Below, piece after piece: positions 1 to 7,001 of a stretch of 7,234 nucleotides of DNA. The number at the start of each line of letters is the position of its first letter. Within the stretch, counting starts at the first letter, position 1. The translations under genes were made by a program, and so were the position numbers. The notes under the pieces were generated by a model that saw nothing but the letters and a program-made list of their open reading frames with translations, was not told where the DNA came from and did no database searches. The stretch is from Rhodospirillales bacterium (GTDB lineage Bacteria; Pseudomonadota; Alphaproteobacteria; UBA828). The stretch covers positions 1 through 7,234 of the forward strand of contig JAPOPO010000238.1 of the NCBI GenBank assembly GCA_026712885.1, in the 5' to 3' direction.

Positions 1-51
1 ACGCAGAGAGCGAGCCTGTTCATGGATTAGGCGGGGGGGTATGGTCGCGGC

Positions 52-73
52 CGCCGTCCGGCCCAGGACGGCG
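52..73. other. GC-rich inverted repeat before first gene
   Basis: Arms CGCCGTCC (52-59) and GGACGGCG (66-73) can form an 8-bp perfect stem around a 6-nt GGCCCA loop. It ends 17 bp before the ATG at 91. No T-run follows, so it is not a classical intrinsic terminator. It could be a leader structure, the end of an upstream transcript, or chance in GC-rich DNA. Positions 1-90 hold no gene I can identify; the end of an upstream gene may lie there. Confidence 0.3.
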
Positions 74-90
74 CCGCCAGCGAGGTCACC

Positions 91-360
91 ATGAAGGTCA
101 AGATCGAGATCGACTGCACGCCTGAGGAGGCCCGCGCCTTCTGCGGGATGCCGGACCTGAGGGCGGCCCACGAGGCCATGGCCAAGGGCCTGGAGGCGCG
201 CATGGCGGAGGCAATCGGCCAGATCGACCCGGAGGCGCTGTTGAAATCGTGGCTCCCCGGCGGGCTCCAGGGCTTCGAGGCCATGCAGAAAGCCTTCTGG
301 GAAGGATTCGGGCAAGCCGGCGGCGGCGCCCCCAAGGGCGGCGGAGGCAGCGCGGGATGA
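91..360 (+). CDS. DUF6489-like small protein, function unknown
   Basis: This encodes an 89-residue protein of unknown function. It starts MKVKIEIDCTPEEAR and has a central helical stretch with DPEALLKSWLP and the conserved-looking MQKAFWEGF segment (about residues 64-72). I recognise this pattern from alphaproteobacterial small proteins labelled DUF6489; the assignment is from memory. The last 14 or so residues are a low-complexity Gly-rich tail. There is no signal peptide, membrane segment or cysteine cluster; the only two Cys are near residues 9 and 18. The start is supported by GAGG at 82-85, five bases before the ATG. The stop overlaps the next start as ATGA (357-360), so the two genes are probably translationally coupled and co-transcribed. 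The function cannot be told from sequence. Confidence 0.8.
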   Translation: MKVKIEIDCTPEEARAFCGMPDLRAAHEAMAKGLEARMAEAIGQIDPEALLKSWLPGGLQGFEAMQKAFWEGFGQAGGGAPKGGGGSAG

Positions 361-755
361 GCCTGCCGGACCCGCCGCTCTATTACCGGCGACACGTCTT
401 CTGCTGCGTCAACACCCGCGCGCCCGGCCATCCGCGTGGCTGCTGCAGCGCGAAGGACTCGGTCAAGCTCCGCGCCCACATGAAAGCCAGGGCCAAGCAG
501 CGCGGCCTCTCCGACGTGCGCATCAACGCGAGCCAGTGCCTCGACCGCTGCGAGTTCGGGCCGACCATGGTCATCTATCCCGAAGGCGTCTGGTATGCGG
601 TCAAGACCGTGGCAGACGTGGACGAGATCATCGAGACCCATCTCGTGGGCGGCGGCCGGGTGGAGCGGCTGATGCTGATGCCGGACCAACCGTTCCCCGA
701 CGAGGCCGACGGCGCCGGAGAGCCCAGCCTAGCGGCGGCGACCGCCGCCTCCTGA
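357..755 (+). CDS. (2Fe-2S) ferredoxin domain-containing protein, thioredoxin fold
   Basis: This 132-residue protein is of the small thioredoxin-like [2Fe-2S] ferredoxin type. Near the N-terminus it reads HVFCCVN (Cys16, Cys17), followed by RGCCSAKDS (Cys29, Cys30). Later comes QCLDRCEFGPTMVIYPEGVWY (Cys61, Cys65). In this family a C-x(10-12)-C pair plus a C-x3-C pair hold the cluster, so the ligands are likely Cys16 or 17, Cys29 or 30, Cys61 and Cys65. The domain ends near residue 108. The last 24 residues form an acidic, Ala-rich tail whose DNA contains a GGCGGC/GCCGCC hairpin (734-749). The start at 357 is chosen because it gives the ATGA overlap with the previous gene and places the family's HVF motif near the N-terminus. 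It is probably a soluble electron carrier; its partner is unknown. mnmE follows after 50 bp. Confidence 0.88.
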   Translation: MSLPDPPLYYRRHVFCCVNTRAPGHPRGCCSAKDSVKLRAHMKARAKQRGLSDVRINASQCLDRCEFGPTMVIYPEGVWYAVKTVADVDEIIETHLVGGGRVERLMLMPDQPFPDEADGAGEPSLAAATAAS

Positions 756-805
756 CCCGGCGCGGGCCTGCCGCAGGCGCTCGCACGGCTCCCACCACAC
801 AGACC

Positions 806-2140
806 ATGAGCGGCGATACCATCTTCGCGCTGTCTTCCGGTGGCGGGCGCGCCGCCATCGCCGTGGTCCGGGTCTCTGGCCCCGCTGCGGCGGAGGCGCT
901 GACACGGATCGGCGGTGCGCCGCTGCCCGGACCGCGACGGGCCGCGCTCCGGCGGTTCTGCGATCCGGCGAAGGACGCGCCGATCGACCAGGGACTGGCG
1001 CTTTGGTTCCCAGGCCCGGCCAGCGCCACCGGCGAGGACATGGCGGAGTTCCACGTGCATGGCGGCCCCGCGGTCCTCGCCGCGCTGTGGGACGCGCTCG
1101 CGGCGATTCCCGACCTGCGCCCCGCTGAGCCTGGCGAGTTCACGCGGCGCGCCTTCGAGGCTGGCCGCCTGGACCTCACGGAAGCGGAGGGGATCGCCGA
1201 CCTGGTCGCGGCCGAGACCGAGGAACAGCGCCGGCAGGCGTTCCGCCAGACAGAGGGCGAGCTTCGCCGCCTCTACGACGGCTGGCGCGACCGGCTCATG
1301 GCGCTCCGGGCCAATGTCGAGGCGGCCATCGATTTCTCGGACCAGGAGCTGGGCGAAGATCCGCTGACCGCCGCCGCTCCCGGCCTCGCGGCGTTGGAGG
1401 CGGAGATCGCGGCCCACCTCGACGATGCGCGGCGGGGCGAGCGCCTGCGGGAAGGCTTCTGCATCGCCATCGTGGGCGCGCCAAATGCCGGAAAATCCAG
1501 TCTTCTCAATCGTTTAGCTGGGCGCGACGCGGCCATTGTCTCGACTCGCGCCGGCACCACCCGGGACGTGGTCGAGGTGCGCCTCGACCTCGCGGGTTGG
1601 CCGGTCACCCTCGCCGACACCGCGGGCCTGCGCGAGAGCCGGGACGAGATCGAGAGCGAGGGCGTGCGCCGCGCGCTCTCCCGCGCAGCAAGCGCCGACC
1701 TCTCGCTGGTGGTCTTCGACGGCGCGCTTTGGCCGCAGACCGATTCGCAGAGCCTCGCGCTGCTGGGCGACGACGCGCTCGCAGTGCTGAACAAGACCGA
1801 CCTCCTCCCGGGCCCTACGCCCGCCGCCGTCGGCGACAATCCGGCGCTCGGGGTTTCGTGCCTCACCGGTGCCGGCATCGAGGCACTGCTGGAGACGCTG
1901 GCCGAGGAGATCGCGCAGCGCTACCCGACGGGCGGCGCACCGGCGCTCACCCGCGCCCGGCACCGGCAGGCGGTCGTCGAATGCCGCGAGGCGCTGGCCC
2001 GCGCCATCGCTGGCCCGGCCGACGAGCGCCTCGCCGAGGAGCTTCGTCTCGCGGCGCATGCGCTCGGCCGCATCACCGGGCGTGTCGATGTGGAGGCCGT
2101 GCTCGACCTCGTCTTCCGCGACTTCTGCATCGGCAAGTAG
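806..2140 (+). CDS. mnmE: tRNA modification GTPase MnmE (TrmE)
   Basis: MnmE is the GTPase partner of MnmG. Together they install the (carboxymethyl)aminomethyl group at C5 of U34 in certain tRNAs, using a one-carbon unit from methylene-tetrahydrofolate. The protein has 444 residues, the usual length. The N-terminal folate-binding domain begins DTIFALSSGGGRAAIAVVRVSGP. The inserted G domain shows G1 GAPNAGKS (224-231), the GTTRD switch, G3 DTAG (271-274) followed by LRE, and G4 NKTD (329-332). Asn227 matches the potassium-coordinating Asn and Glu283 the catalytic Glu of the E. coli enzyme. The C-terminal FCIGK, with the family's invariant Cys (441), is intact. The ATG at 806 is chosen because the family motif starts right after it. 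I see no strong Shine-Dalgarno, so it may depend on coupling with upstream genes. Confidence 0.97.
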   Translation: MSGDTIFALSSGGGRAAIAVVRVSGPAAAEALTRIGGAPLPGPRRAALRRFCDPAKDAPIDQGLALWFPGPASATGEDMAEFHVHGGPAVLAALWDALAAIPDLRPAEPGEFTRRAFEAGRLDLTEAEGIADLVAAETEEQRRQAFRQTEGELRRLYDGWRDRLMALRANVEAAIDFSDQELGEDPLTAAAPGLAALEAEIAAHLDDARRGERLREGFCIAIVGAPNAGKSSLLNRLAGRDAAIVSTRAGTTRDVVEVRLDLAGWPVTLADTAGLRESRDEIESEGVRRALSRAASADLSLVVFDGALWPQTDSQSLALLGDDALAVLNKTDLLPGPTPAAVGDNPALGVSCLTGAGIEALLETLAEEIAQRYPTGGAPALTRARHRQAVVECREALARAIAGPADERLAEELRLAAHALGRITGRVDVEAVLDLVFRDFCIGK

Positions 2141-2156
2141 TTCAGACAGTTGGTGC

Positions 2157-2185
2157 TTTACGGGCGGGGCGACGTGTCCTATAGG
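2157..2185 (+). promoter_or_regulatory. weak promoter-like pair between mnmE and mnmG
   Basis: TTTACG (2157-2162) and TATAGG (2180-2185) are separated by 17 bp. Each matches 4 of 6 positions of the sigma-70-type consensus. They lie in the 81-bp gap between mnmE and mnmG, the largest gap inside the block, and would start a transcript about 30 bp before the mnmG ATG. Such weak pairs also occur by chance, so this is only a candidate internal promoter for mnmG-rsmG-parAB. Confidence 0.27.
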
Positions 2186-2221
2186 GGGCGCCGGGCCGAG
2201 ATTAGGGCCGGGAGGGCGGCC

Positions 2222-4123
2222 ATGAGCCGCGAGCGCTTCGATGTCATCGTGATCGGAGGCGGCCACGCCGGCTGCGAGGCCGCGGCGGCAGCCGCGCGTG
2301 TCGGCGCCGCAACGCTTCTCATCACGCAGAAGCGCCAGACCATCGGCGCCATGTCGTGCAATCCCGCGATCGGCGGGCTCGCCAAGGGCACCTTGGTGCG
2401 CGAGGTGGACGCGCTCGACGGGCTCATGGGCCGCGTCGCCGACGAGGCGGGCATCCAGTTCCGCGTGCTCAACCGCAGCAAGGGGCCGGCGGTGCGCGGG
2501 CCCCGGGCGCAGCAGGACCGCGCGCTCTACCGCGCGGCCATGCAGGCGGCGCTGGTGGCGCAGCCGAACCTCACGATCCGGGAAGGCACGGTCGAGGACC
2601 TGGCGCTGGATGCGACCGTGCAGGCGCGGCCCTGCGTGCGCGGCGTTGTGCTGGGGGACGGTGCGCTGATCCTGGCGCCTCAGGTGGTGCTGACCACCGG
2701 GACCTTCCTGCGCGGGCTTATCCATATCGGCGAGCAGCAGATTCCGGCGGGGCGAGTGGGCGATGCGCCGGCGACCGGCCTCGCGCTCACCCTGGAGCGC
2801 TTGGGCTTCCGCCTCGGCCGGCTGAAGACCGGCACCCCGCCCCGGCTCGACGGACGCACCATCGACTGGGGCGCCCTGAAAGCGCAGGAGGGCGACGAGC
2901 CGCCCGAGCCCTTCTCCTTCCTCGCGGGCGCGATCACGCGGGAGCAGGTGCGCTGCCACATCACCGCCACGGGACCCGAGGGCCACGCGCTCATTCGCCG
3001 CAACCTCGCGCGCTCCCCCATGTATTCGGGCGCGATCGAGAGCCGCGGGCCCCGCTATTGCCCCTCCATCGAGGACAAGGTGGTGCGCTTCGCAGACCGC
3101 GCCTCTCACCAGATTTTCCTTGAGCCGGAGGGGCTTGACGACCACACGGTCTATCCCAACGGGATCTCGACCGCGCTGCCCGAGGACGTGCAGCGGGCGC
3201 TGGTGGCGACGATTCCGGGGCTGGAGCGGGCGGCGATCCTGCGGCCGGGCTACGCCATCGAATACGACCACGTGGACCCGCGCGAGCTGAGCCCGGCGCT
3301 GGAGACCGCGCGCGTCGGCGGCCTCTACCTCGCGGGCCAGATCAACGGCACCACAGGCTACGAAGAGGCCGCCGCTCAGGGCGTCGTCGCCGGCATCAAC
3401 GCCGGGCGGGCGGCTGCTGGCGGCGGGTGGTTCACCCTCGACCGCGCGGACGGCTACATCGGCGTGCTGATCGACGACCTGGTGACGCAGGGGGTGAGCG
3501 AGCCCTACCGCATGTTCTCGTCGCGCGCCGAGTATCGGCTCCGGCTCCGGCCGGACAATGCGGACCGCCGCCTCACGGCGCGCGGCATCGAGACCGGCTG
3601 CGTCGGCAGCGAGCGGGCGCGGCGCTTTGCCGCCAAGAGCGCAGCCCTGGCCGAGGCCGAGCGCCTTTTCGACTCCCTTGACGCCACGCCCGACACGCTG
3701 CGCCGCCACGGGATTGTGGCGAACCGGGACGGGCGTAGGCGCAGCGCGCGGGAGTTGATCGGCTACCCCGACGTGACCCGGACGCAGCTCGCGACGCTTT
3801 GGCCGGCGCTGGCCACGTTCGAGCCCGAGATCGTCCGTGCGCTGGAGAACGACGCCCACTACCGTGGCTATCTGGAGCGGCAGGACGCGGACATCGCCGC
3901 CTTCCGCCGGGACGAAGCGCTCAGGCTGCCAGGGGACCTCAAGTTCGAGCGGGTCGGCGGGCTCTCCCACGAGATGCGCCAGCGGCTTGCCGCCGCGCGG
4001 CCTGCCACACTCGGTGCGGCAGGGCGGGTGCCGGGTGTGACGCCGGCAGCGCTGACGGCGTTGCTCGCGCATGTGCGCAAGACGGACCCCCGCAGGAGCG
4101 CGGCGGAGGCCGGGCGCGGATAG
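2222..4123 (+). CDS. mnmG: tRNA uridine-5-carboxymethylaminomethyl(34) synthesis enzyme MnmG (GidA)
   Basis: MnmG is the FAD- and NADH-using subunit that works with MnmE on the wobble uridine of tRNA. The protein has 633 residues, close to the usual length. The N-terminal Rossmann dinucleotide motif is VIVIGGGHAGCEAA (Gly12-Gly17). The conserved SCNPAIGG follows (Cys46), then YCPSIEDK (Cys280). These two cysteines match the functional pair known from E. coli MnmG. A second FAD-contacting segment, GTTGYEEAAAQG, starts at residue 376. The C-terminal GidA-associated helical domain, with HYRGYLERQ and RVPGVTPAAL, is complete and is the region that contacts MnmE and tRNA. The ATG at 2222 is chosen because GGAGG (2211-2215) lies 6 bases upstream and the GxGxxG motif falls at the expected position. 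The rsmG start lies 6 bp after the stop. Confidence 0.97.
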   Translation: MSRERFDVIVIGGGHAGCEAAAAAARVGAATLLITQKRQTIGAMSCNPAIGGLAKGTLVREVDALDGLMGRVADEAGIQFRVLNRSKGPAVRGPRAQQDRALYRAAMQAALVAQPNLTIREGTVEDLALDATVQARPCVRGVVLGDGALILAPQVVLTTGTFLRGLIHIGEQQIPAGRVGDAPATGLALTLERLGFRLGRLKTGTPPRLDGRTIDWGALKAQEGDEPPEPFSFLAGAITREQVRCHITATGPEGHALIRRNLARSPMYSGAIESRGPRYCPSIEDKVVRFADRASHQIFLEPEGLDDHTVYPNGISTALPEDVQRALVATIPGLERAAILRPGYAIEYDHVDPRELSPALETARVGGLYLAGQINGTTGYEEAAAQGVVAGINAGRAAAGGGWFTLDRADGYIGVLIDDLVTQGVSEPYRMFSSRAEYRLRLRPDNADRRLTARGIETGCVGSERARRFAAKSAALAEAERLFDSLDATPDTLRRHGIVANRDGRRRSARELIGYPDVTRTQLATLWPALATFEPEIVRALENDAHYRGYLERQDADIAAFRRDEALRLPGDLKFERVGGLSHEMRQRLAAARPATLGAAGRVPGVTPAALTALLAHVRKTDPRRSAAEAGRG

Positions 4124-4129
4124 AGCCGG

Positions 4130-4759
4130 ATGGAGCCGGGCGAGGCCTTCCGGCGCGATGTTTCACGTGAAACACGCGAGCGGCTCGAGATCTACGAGAC
4201 CCTTCTCCGGCAACGGCAGCGACGCGTCAACCTGGTCTCCGCGGCATCACTGCCGGCGCTCTGGACCCGCCACTTTCTGGATTCGGCACAGCTCGCGCCC
4301 CTGCTCGCCGACGATTCCTCAGGCCACACGGTCGACGTCGGCAGCGGCGCCGGCTTTCCCGGCATGGTGCTCGCGATCCTGGACGCAGACCGCCGTTTCT
4401 CCCTGATCGAGGCCAACGGCAAGCGCTGCGCCTTCCTGCGCGAGGTGGCCAACGCCACCGGCACCCGGGTCTCGGTCGTCGAGGGCCGCCTCGAGGCGCC
4501 GGACATCCAGGCCGCGCTTAGCCCCGCCGGCACGATCGTCGCCCGCGCCTGCGCGCCGCTGGTCGAACTGCTAAGTCTAGTTTTCCCCGTGCTTGACACC
4601 CATACATATTGTATATTCCCGAAAGGACGCCGCTACCGGAGCGAGCTGGAAGAGGCCCGCTGCCAGTGGGATTTTGGGGTCGAGATCGTCCCCAGCCAGA
4701 CGGCGGCCGAGGCGCGGATACTGAGGATCAGCGATGTCGAGCGGCGCCGCCGCCCCTGA
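4130..4759 (+). CDS. rsmG: 16S rRNA (guanine(527)-N7)-methyltransferase RsmG (GidB)
   Basis: RsmG methylates N7 of G527 in 16S rRNA using S-adenosylmethionine. The 209-residue protein has the usual order: a short N-terminal helix region with VSRET (11-15), NLVSAASLPALWTRHFLDSAQL, then SAM motif I VDVGSGAGFPG (68-78), followed by SLIEANGKRCAFLREV and a C-terminal FPKG. Codons 10-15 coincide with a perfect parS site. Codons 148-166 use several A/T-rich codons that are rare in this neighbourhood (CTA, AGT, CTA, CTT, CAT, ACA, TAT, TGT, ATA, AAA, GGA), yet the protein still fits the family, so the patch is not a frameshift. No strong Shine-Dalgarno precedes the ATG; GGAGG at 4105-4109 is too far. 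Translation may be coupled to mnmG, 6 bp upstream. The 3' end overlaps parA by 26 bp. Confidence 0.95.
   Translation: MEPGEAFRRDVSRETRERLEIYETLLRQRQRRVNLVSAASLPALWTRHFLDSAQLAPLLADDSSGHTVDVGSGAGFPGMVLAILDADRRFSLIEANGKRCAFLREVANATGTRVSVVEGRLEAPDIQAALSPAGTIVARACAPLVELLSLVFPVLDTHTYCIFPKGRRYRSELEEARCQWDFGVEIVPSQTAAEARILRISDVERRRRP
4159..4174. promoter_or_regulatory. parS centromere site (ParB binding)
   Basis: TGTTTCACGTGAAACA is a perfect 16-bp palindrome identical to the consensus bacterial chromosomal parS site. ParB loads here as a CTP-dependent clamp and spreads to build the segregation complex that ParA moves. It lies entirely within rsmG, covering the last base of codon 10 through codon 15 (Asp-Val-Ser-Arg-Glu-Thr), about 30 nt into the gene and roughly 1.4 kb before parB. 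It is the only full match I found in the window. Because it sits in the path of transcription toward parAB, bound ParB could also affect expression of rsmG-parAB; that part is inference. Confidence 0.95.
4571..4620 (+). promoter_or_regulatory. AT-rich promoter/operator-like patch inside rsmG, upstream of parA
   Basis: Only about 21 of these 50 bases are G or C, far below the surroundings. The patch contains a perfect TTGACA hexamer (4593-4598) and a perfect 13-bp dyad ATACATATTGTAT (4602-4614), followed by a TATATT at 4612-4617. The TTGACA-TATATT spacing of 13 bp is too short for a normal promoter, and TATTCC at 15 bp is a poor -10. It may therefore be an atypical promoter, an operator, or a promoter whose real elements I misjudge. 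It lies about 115-160 bp before the parA ATG, a sensible place for parAB control. Confidence 0.35.
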
Positions 4760-5581
4760 GACCGGCGCCCCGCCCACCCCGGCCCCGGCGGGGCGGCCTC
4801 GGATCATCGCGGTCGCAAACCAGAAAGGCGGCGTCGGCAAGACCACCACCGCCATCAACCTGGGCACCGCGCTCGCGGCGGCAGGCCGTCCGGTGCTGCT
4901 TCTCGACCTCGACCCGCAAGGGAACGCCAGCACCGGCCTCGGCATCCCGCCGGCGGAACGCGCGCCCGGCTCCTACGGTCTGCTCCAGGGTGCGCCGCTC
5001 GCCGCAGCCCGGCGGCAGACCACGGTGCCCGGGCTCACCGTCGTGCCGGCGACCCGCGACCTCGCCGGCGCCGAGATCGAGCTATCCCAGAGCCCCCGCC
5101 CGCAGCACTGCCTGAGGGAAGCGCTTGAGCCGGCCCTCGCCCGCGAGAGCGGGCTCTCTCACGTGCTGATCGACTGCCCGCCTTCCCTTGGCATGCTCAC
5201 GGTTAATGCGCTCGTCGCAGCCGACTCAGTGCTCGTGCCGCTGCAGTGCGAATTCCTTGCGTTAGAAGGACTTAGCCAGGTGCTCAGCATCGTCGAGCGC
5301 GTGCGCGCCGCCTTCAATCCCGCACTCCGCGTCCAGGGCGTCGTGCTCACCATGTACGACAAGCGGAACAATCTTTCCGCCCAGGTGCGCGACGACGTCC
5401 GCACCCACCTGGGCGATGCGGTGTACGACACCATCATCCCGCGCAACGTGCGGGTTTCCGAGGCGCCGTCCTACGGTGTTCCCGTTTTGCTCCACGATTT
5501 CCGCTGCCCCGGCGCACAGGCCTACGCCCATCTTGCCGGCGAGCTGCTCCGGCGCGAACGAACCCAGAAGGAGAGCGCAGC

Positions 5582-5585
<4 letters not shown>
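4734..5585 (+). CDS. parA: chromosome partitioning ATPase ParA
   Basis: ParA is the deviant-Walker ATPase that binds nucleoid DNA as an ATP dimer and pulls the ParB-parS complex, separating new chromosome origins. The protein has 283 residues. A Pro/Ala-rich N-terminal stretch (about 1-22) leads into the deviant Walker A box KGGVGKTTT (31-39, signature Lys31 and Lys36). Next come DLDPQGNAST (Asp58, Asp60) and Walker B VLIDCPPSLG (Asp147). The C-terminal IPRNVRVSEAPSYGVPV segment is typical of chromosomal ParA/Soj. The start at 4734 is supported by GAGGA (4723-4727) 6 bases upstream and gives a 26-bp overlap with rsmG, implying co-transcription and coupled translation. Without the N-terminal HTH extension of P1-type plasmid ParA, this is a chromosomal type, consistent with the parS in rsmG. 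Confidence 0.97.
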
Positions 5586-6505
<920 letters not shown>

Positions 6506-6559
6506 GGAATCGCACGCAACTTTTCTGCTTTATTTCAGTGGGTTAGTGTCGAAGCCATG

Positions 6560-6581
6560 CGGTTAGGTGCCTTGCTAACCG
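6560..6581. repeat. short inverted repeat after parB
   Basis: The arms CGGTTAG (6560-6566) and CTAACCG (6575-6581) are perfect reverse complements around the 8-nt loop GTGCCTTG. A further GGTTAG copy sits at 6541-6546. No T-run follows, so it would be a weak intrinsic terminator at best; a protein site or small-RNA stem is equally possible. Confidence 0.35.
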
Positions 6582-6680
6582 TCGCGAGGCGGAGCCTAGG
6601 CGATCGTGTCTCTAGGTGCCCTAATTGCGTTAGCATGCCATGTTGTTCTTGGCGGCAAGGCCCGGCCGCATTGGTATTGA

Positions 6681-6780
6681 TGTCGCCACCACTCTCGCAA
6701 ACGTGCGGCGCGTTCGCCAAGAAATCTCACTTTGTCTCAGCGAATCTCACGATATCTCACCTAGCCGCGCCCTCTCGCAG
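6681..6780 (+). terminator. possible Rho-dependent termination (rut-like) region after parB
   Basis: On the + strand I count about 38 C and 20 G in these 100 bases. C exceeds G by more than two to one in the last 60, while the genes around are balanced. Pyrimidine-C dinucleotides recur every 10 bases in the UCUCA units. Rho is known to load on C-rich, G-poor, unstructured RNA with spaced YC dinucleotides, and no intrinsic terminator is visible after parB. This is therefore a plausible place to stop the par operon transcript before it runs antisense into rho. It is inference from composition only. Confidence 0.35.
6721..6760. repeat. four tandem 10-bp units with TCTCA core
   Basis: Four successive decamers, gaaATCTCAC, tttGTCTCAG, cgaATCTCAC and gatATCTCAC, keep the last seven positions as (A/G)TCTCA(C/G) while the first three vary. 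The exact 10-bp period is about one helical turn, so a protein reading the core would bind four times on one face of the DNA. I do not recognise the motif as a known operator or iteron family. Confidence 0.7.
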
Positions 6781-6796
6781 ATGAGCAAAGCGAGAG
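6772..6796. repeat. inverted repeat CTCTCGC ... GCGAGAG
   Basis: The arms CTCTCGC (6772-6778) and GCGAGAG (6790-6796) are perfect 7-bp reverse complements with an 11-nt loop. The same heptamer occurs directly at 6692-6698 and inverted at 6846-6852. As RNA it could form a stem on either strand, but no U-run follows. It may belong to the same site family as the adjacent TCTCA array. Confidence 0.45.
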
Positions 6797-6805
6797 ATTC
6801 AGGCG

Positions 6806-6825
6806 GGCCGCGCCGCCGGGCGGCC
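6806..6825. other. GC hairpin GGCCGC / GCGGCC
   Basis: The 6-bp perfect arms GGCCGC (6806-6811) and GCGGCC (6820-6825) enclose an 8-nt loop. On the + strand TCTCTC follows, only a weak pyrimidine tail. It could be an inefficient terminator for either flanking operon, or a chance stem in GC-rich DNA. Confidence 0.25.
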
Positions 6826-6979
6826 TCTCTCAGCGAAACCCGCTCGCGAGAGGGTGAGCCACCAAGTGGATCACTGGAACTGGTCCGGCCTTGGCGGTGG
6901 AAGTTAGCGCGTGAACGCTCAAGAAACTCTAGGGCAGGACACGAACCGAGCTGCCGGACGCGTGCGGCTTCTTGTCGCG

Positions 6980-7001
6980 CGCACGACCCTGCGGGCGTGC
7001 G
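6980..7001 (-). terminator. hairpin just after rho stop codon
   Basis: Read on the - strand, a stem of CGCACG/CGTGCG continues into CCC/GGG around a 3-nt loop, with a single bulged base. It begins 3 bp beyond the rho stop codon (7005-7007). No U-tract follows, so it would not be a classical intrinsic terminator, but it could protect the rho mRNA 3' end or help termination. Confidence 0.35.

Noticed and set aside
1..94. Possible tail of an upstream + strand gene (stop at 28-30, or in another frame at 92-94)
   Set aside because: Too short to recognise any protein family, and two frames are equally possible, so no gene is claimed.
734..749. GGCGGC/GCCGCC hairpin at the end of the ferredoxin gene as a terminator
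   Set aside because: It lies within coding sequence for the Ala-rich tail, has no T-run, and such stems are expected in GC-rich DNA.
2718..2726. TTATCCATA, one base off a DnaA box, inside mnmG
   Set aside because: A single isolated near-match inside a conserved coding region with no neighbours.
1514..4072. Very long open frame on the - strand (852 codons) opposite mnmE and mnmG
   Set aside because: Its translation is Arg/Ala/Gly-rich without domains, and the opposite strand carries clear mnmE and mnmG. Long antisense frames are common in GC-rich DNA.
3939..4175. - strand frame beginning MFHVKH, and the + strand frame 4071-4406 containing the same residues
   Set aside because: MFHVKH is simply the parS palindrome read in another frame on either strand; such frames are familiar false gene calls.
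5160..5165. Other CACGTG cores (1052-1057, 3269-3274, 5160-5165) as extra parS sites
   Set aside because: Only the central 6 bp match; the flanking GTTT/AAAC arms needed for parS are missing.
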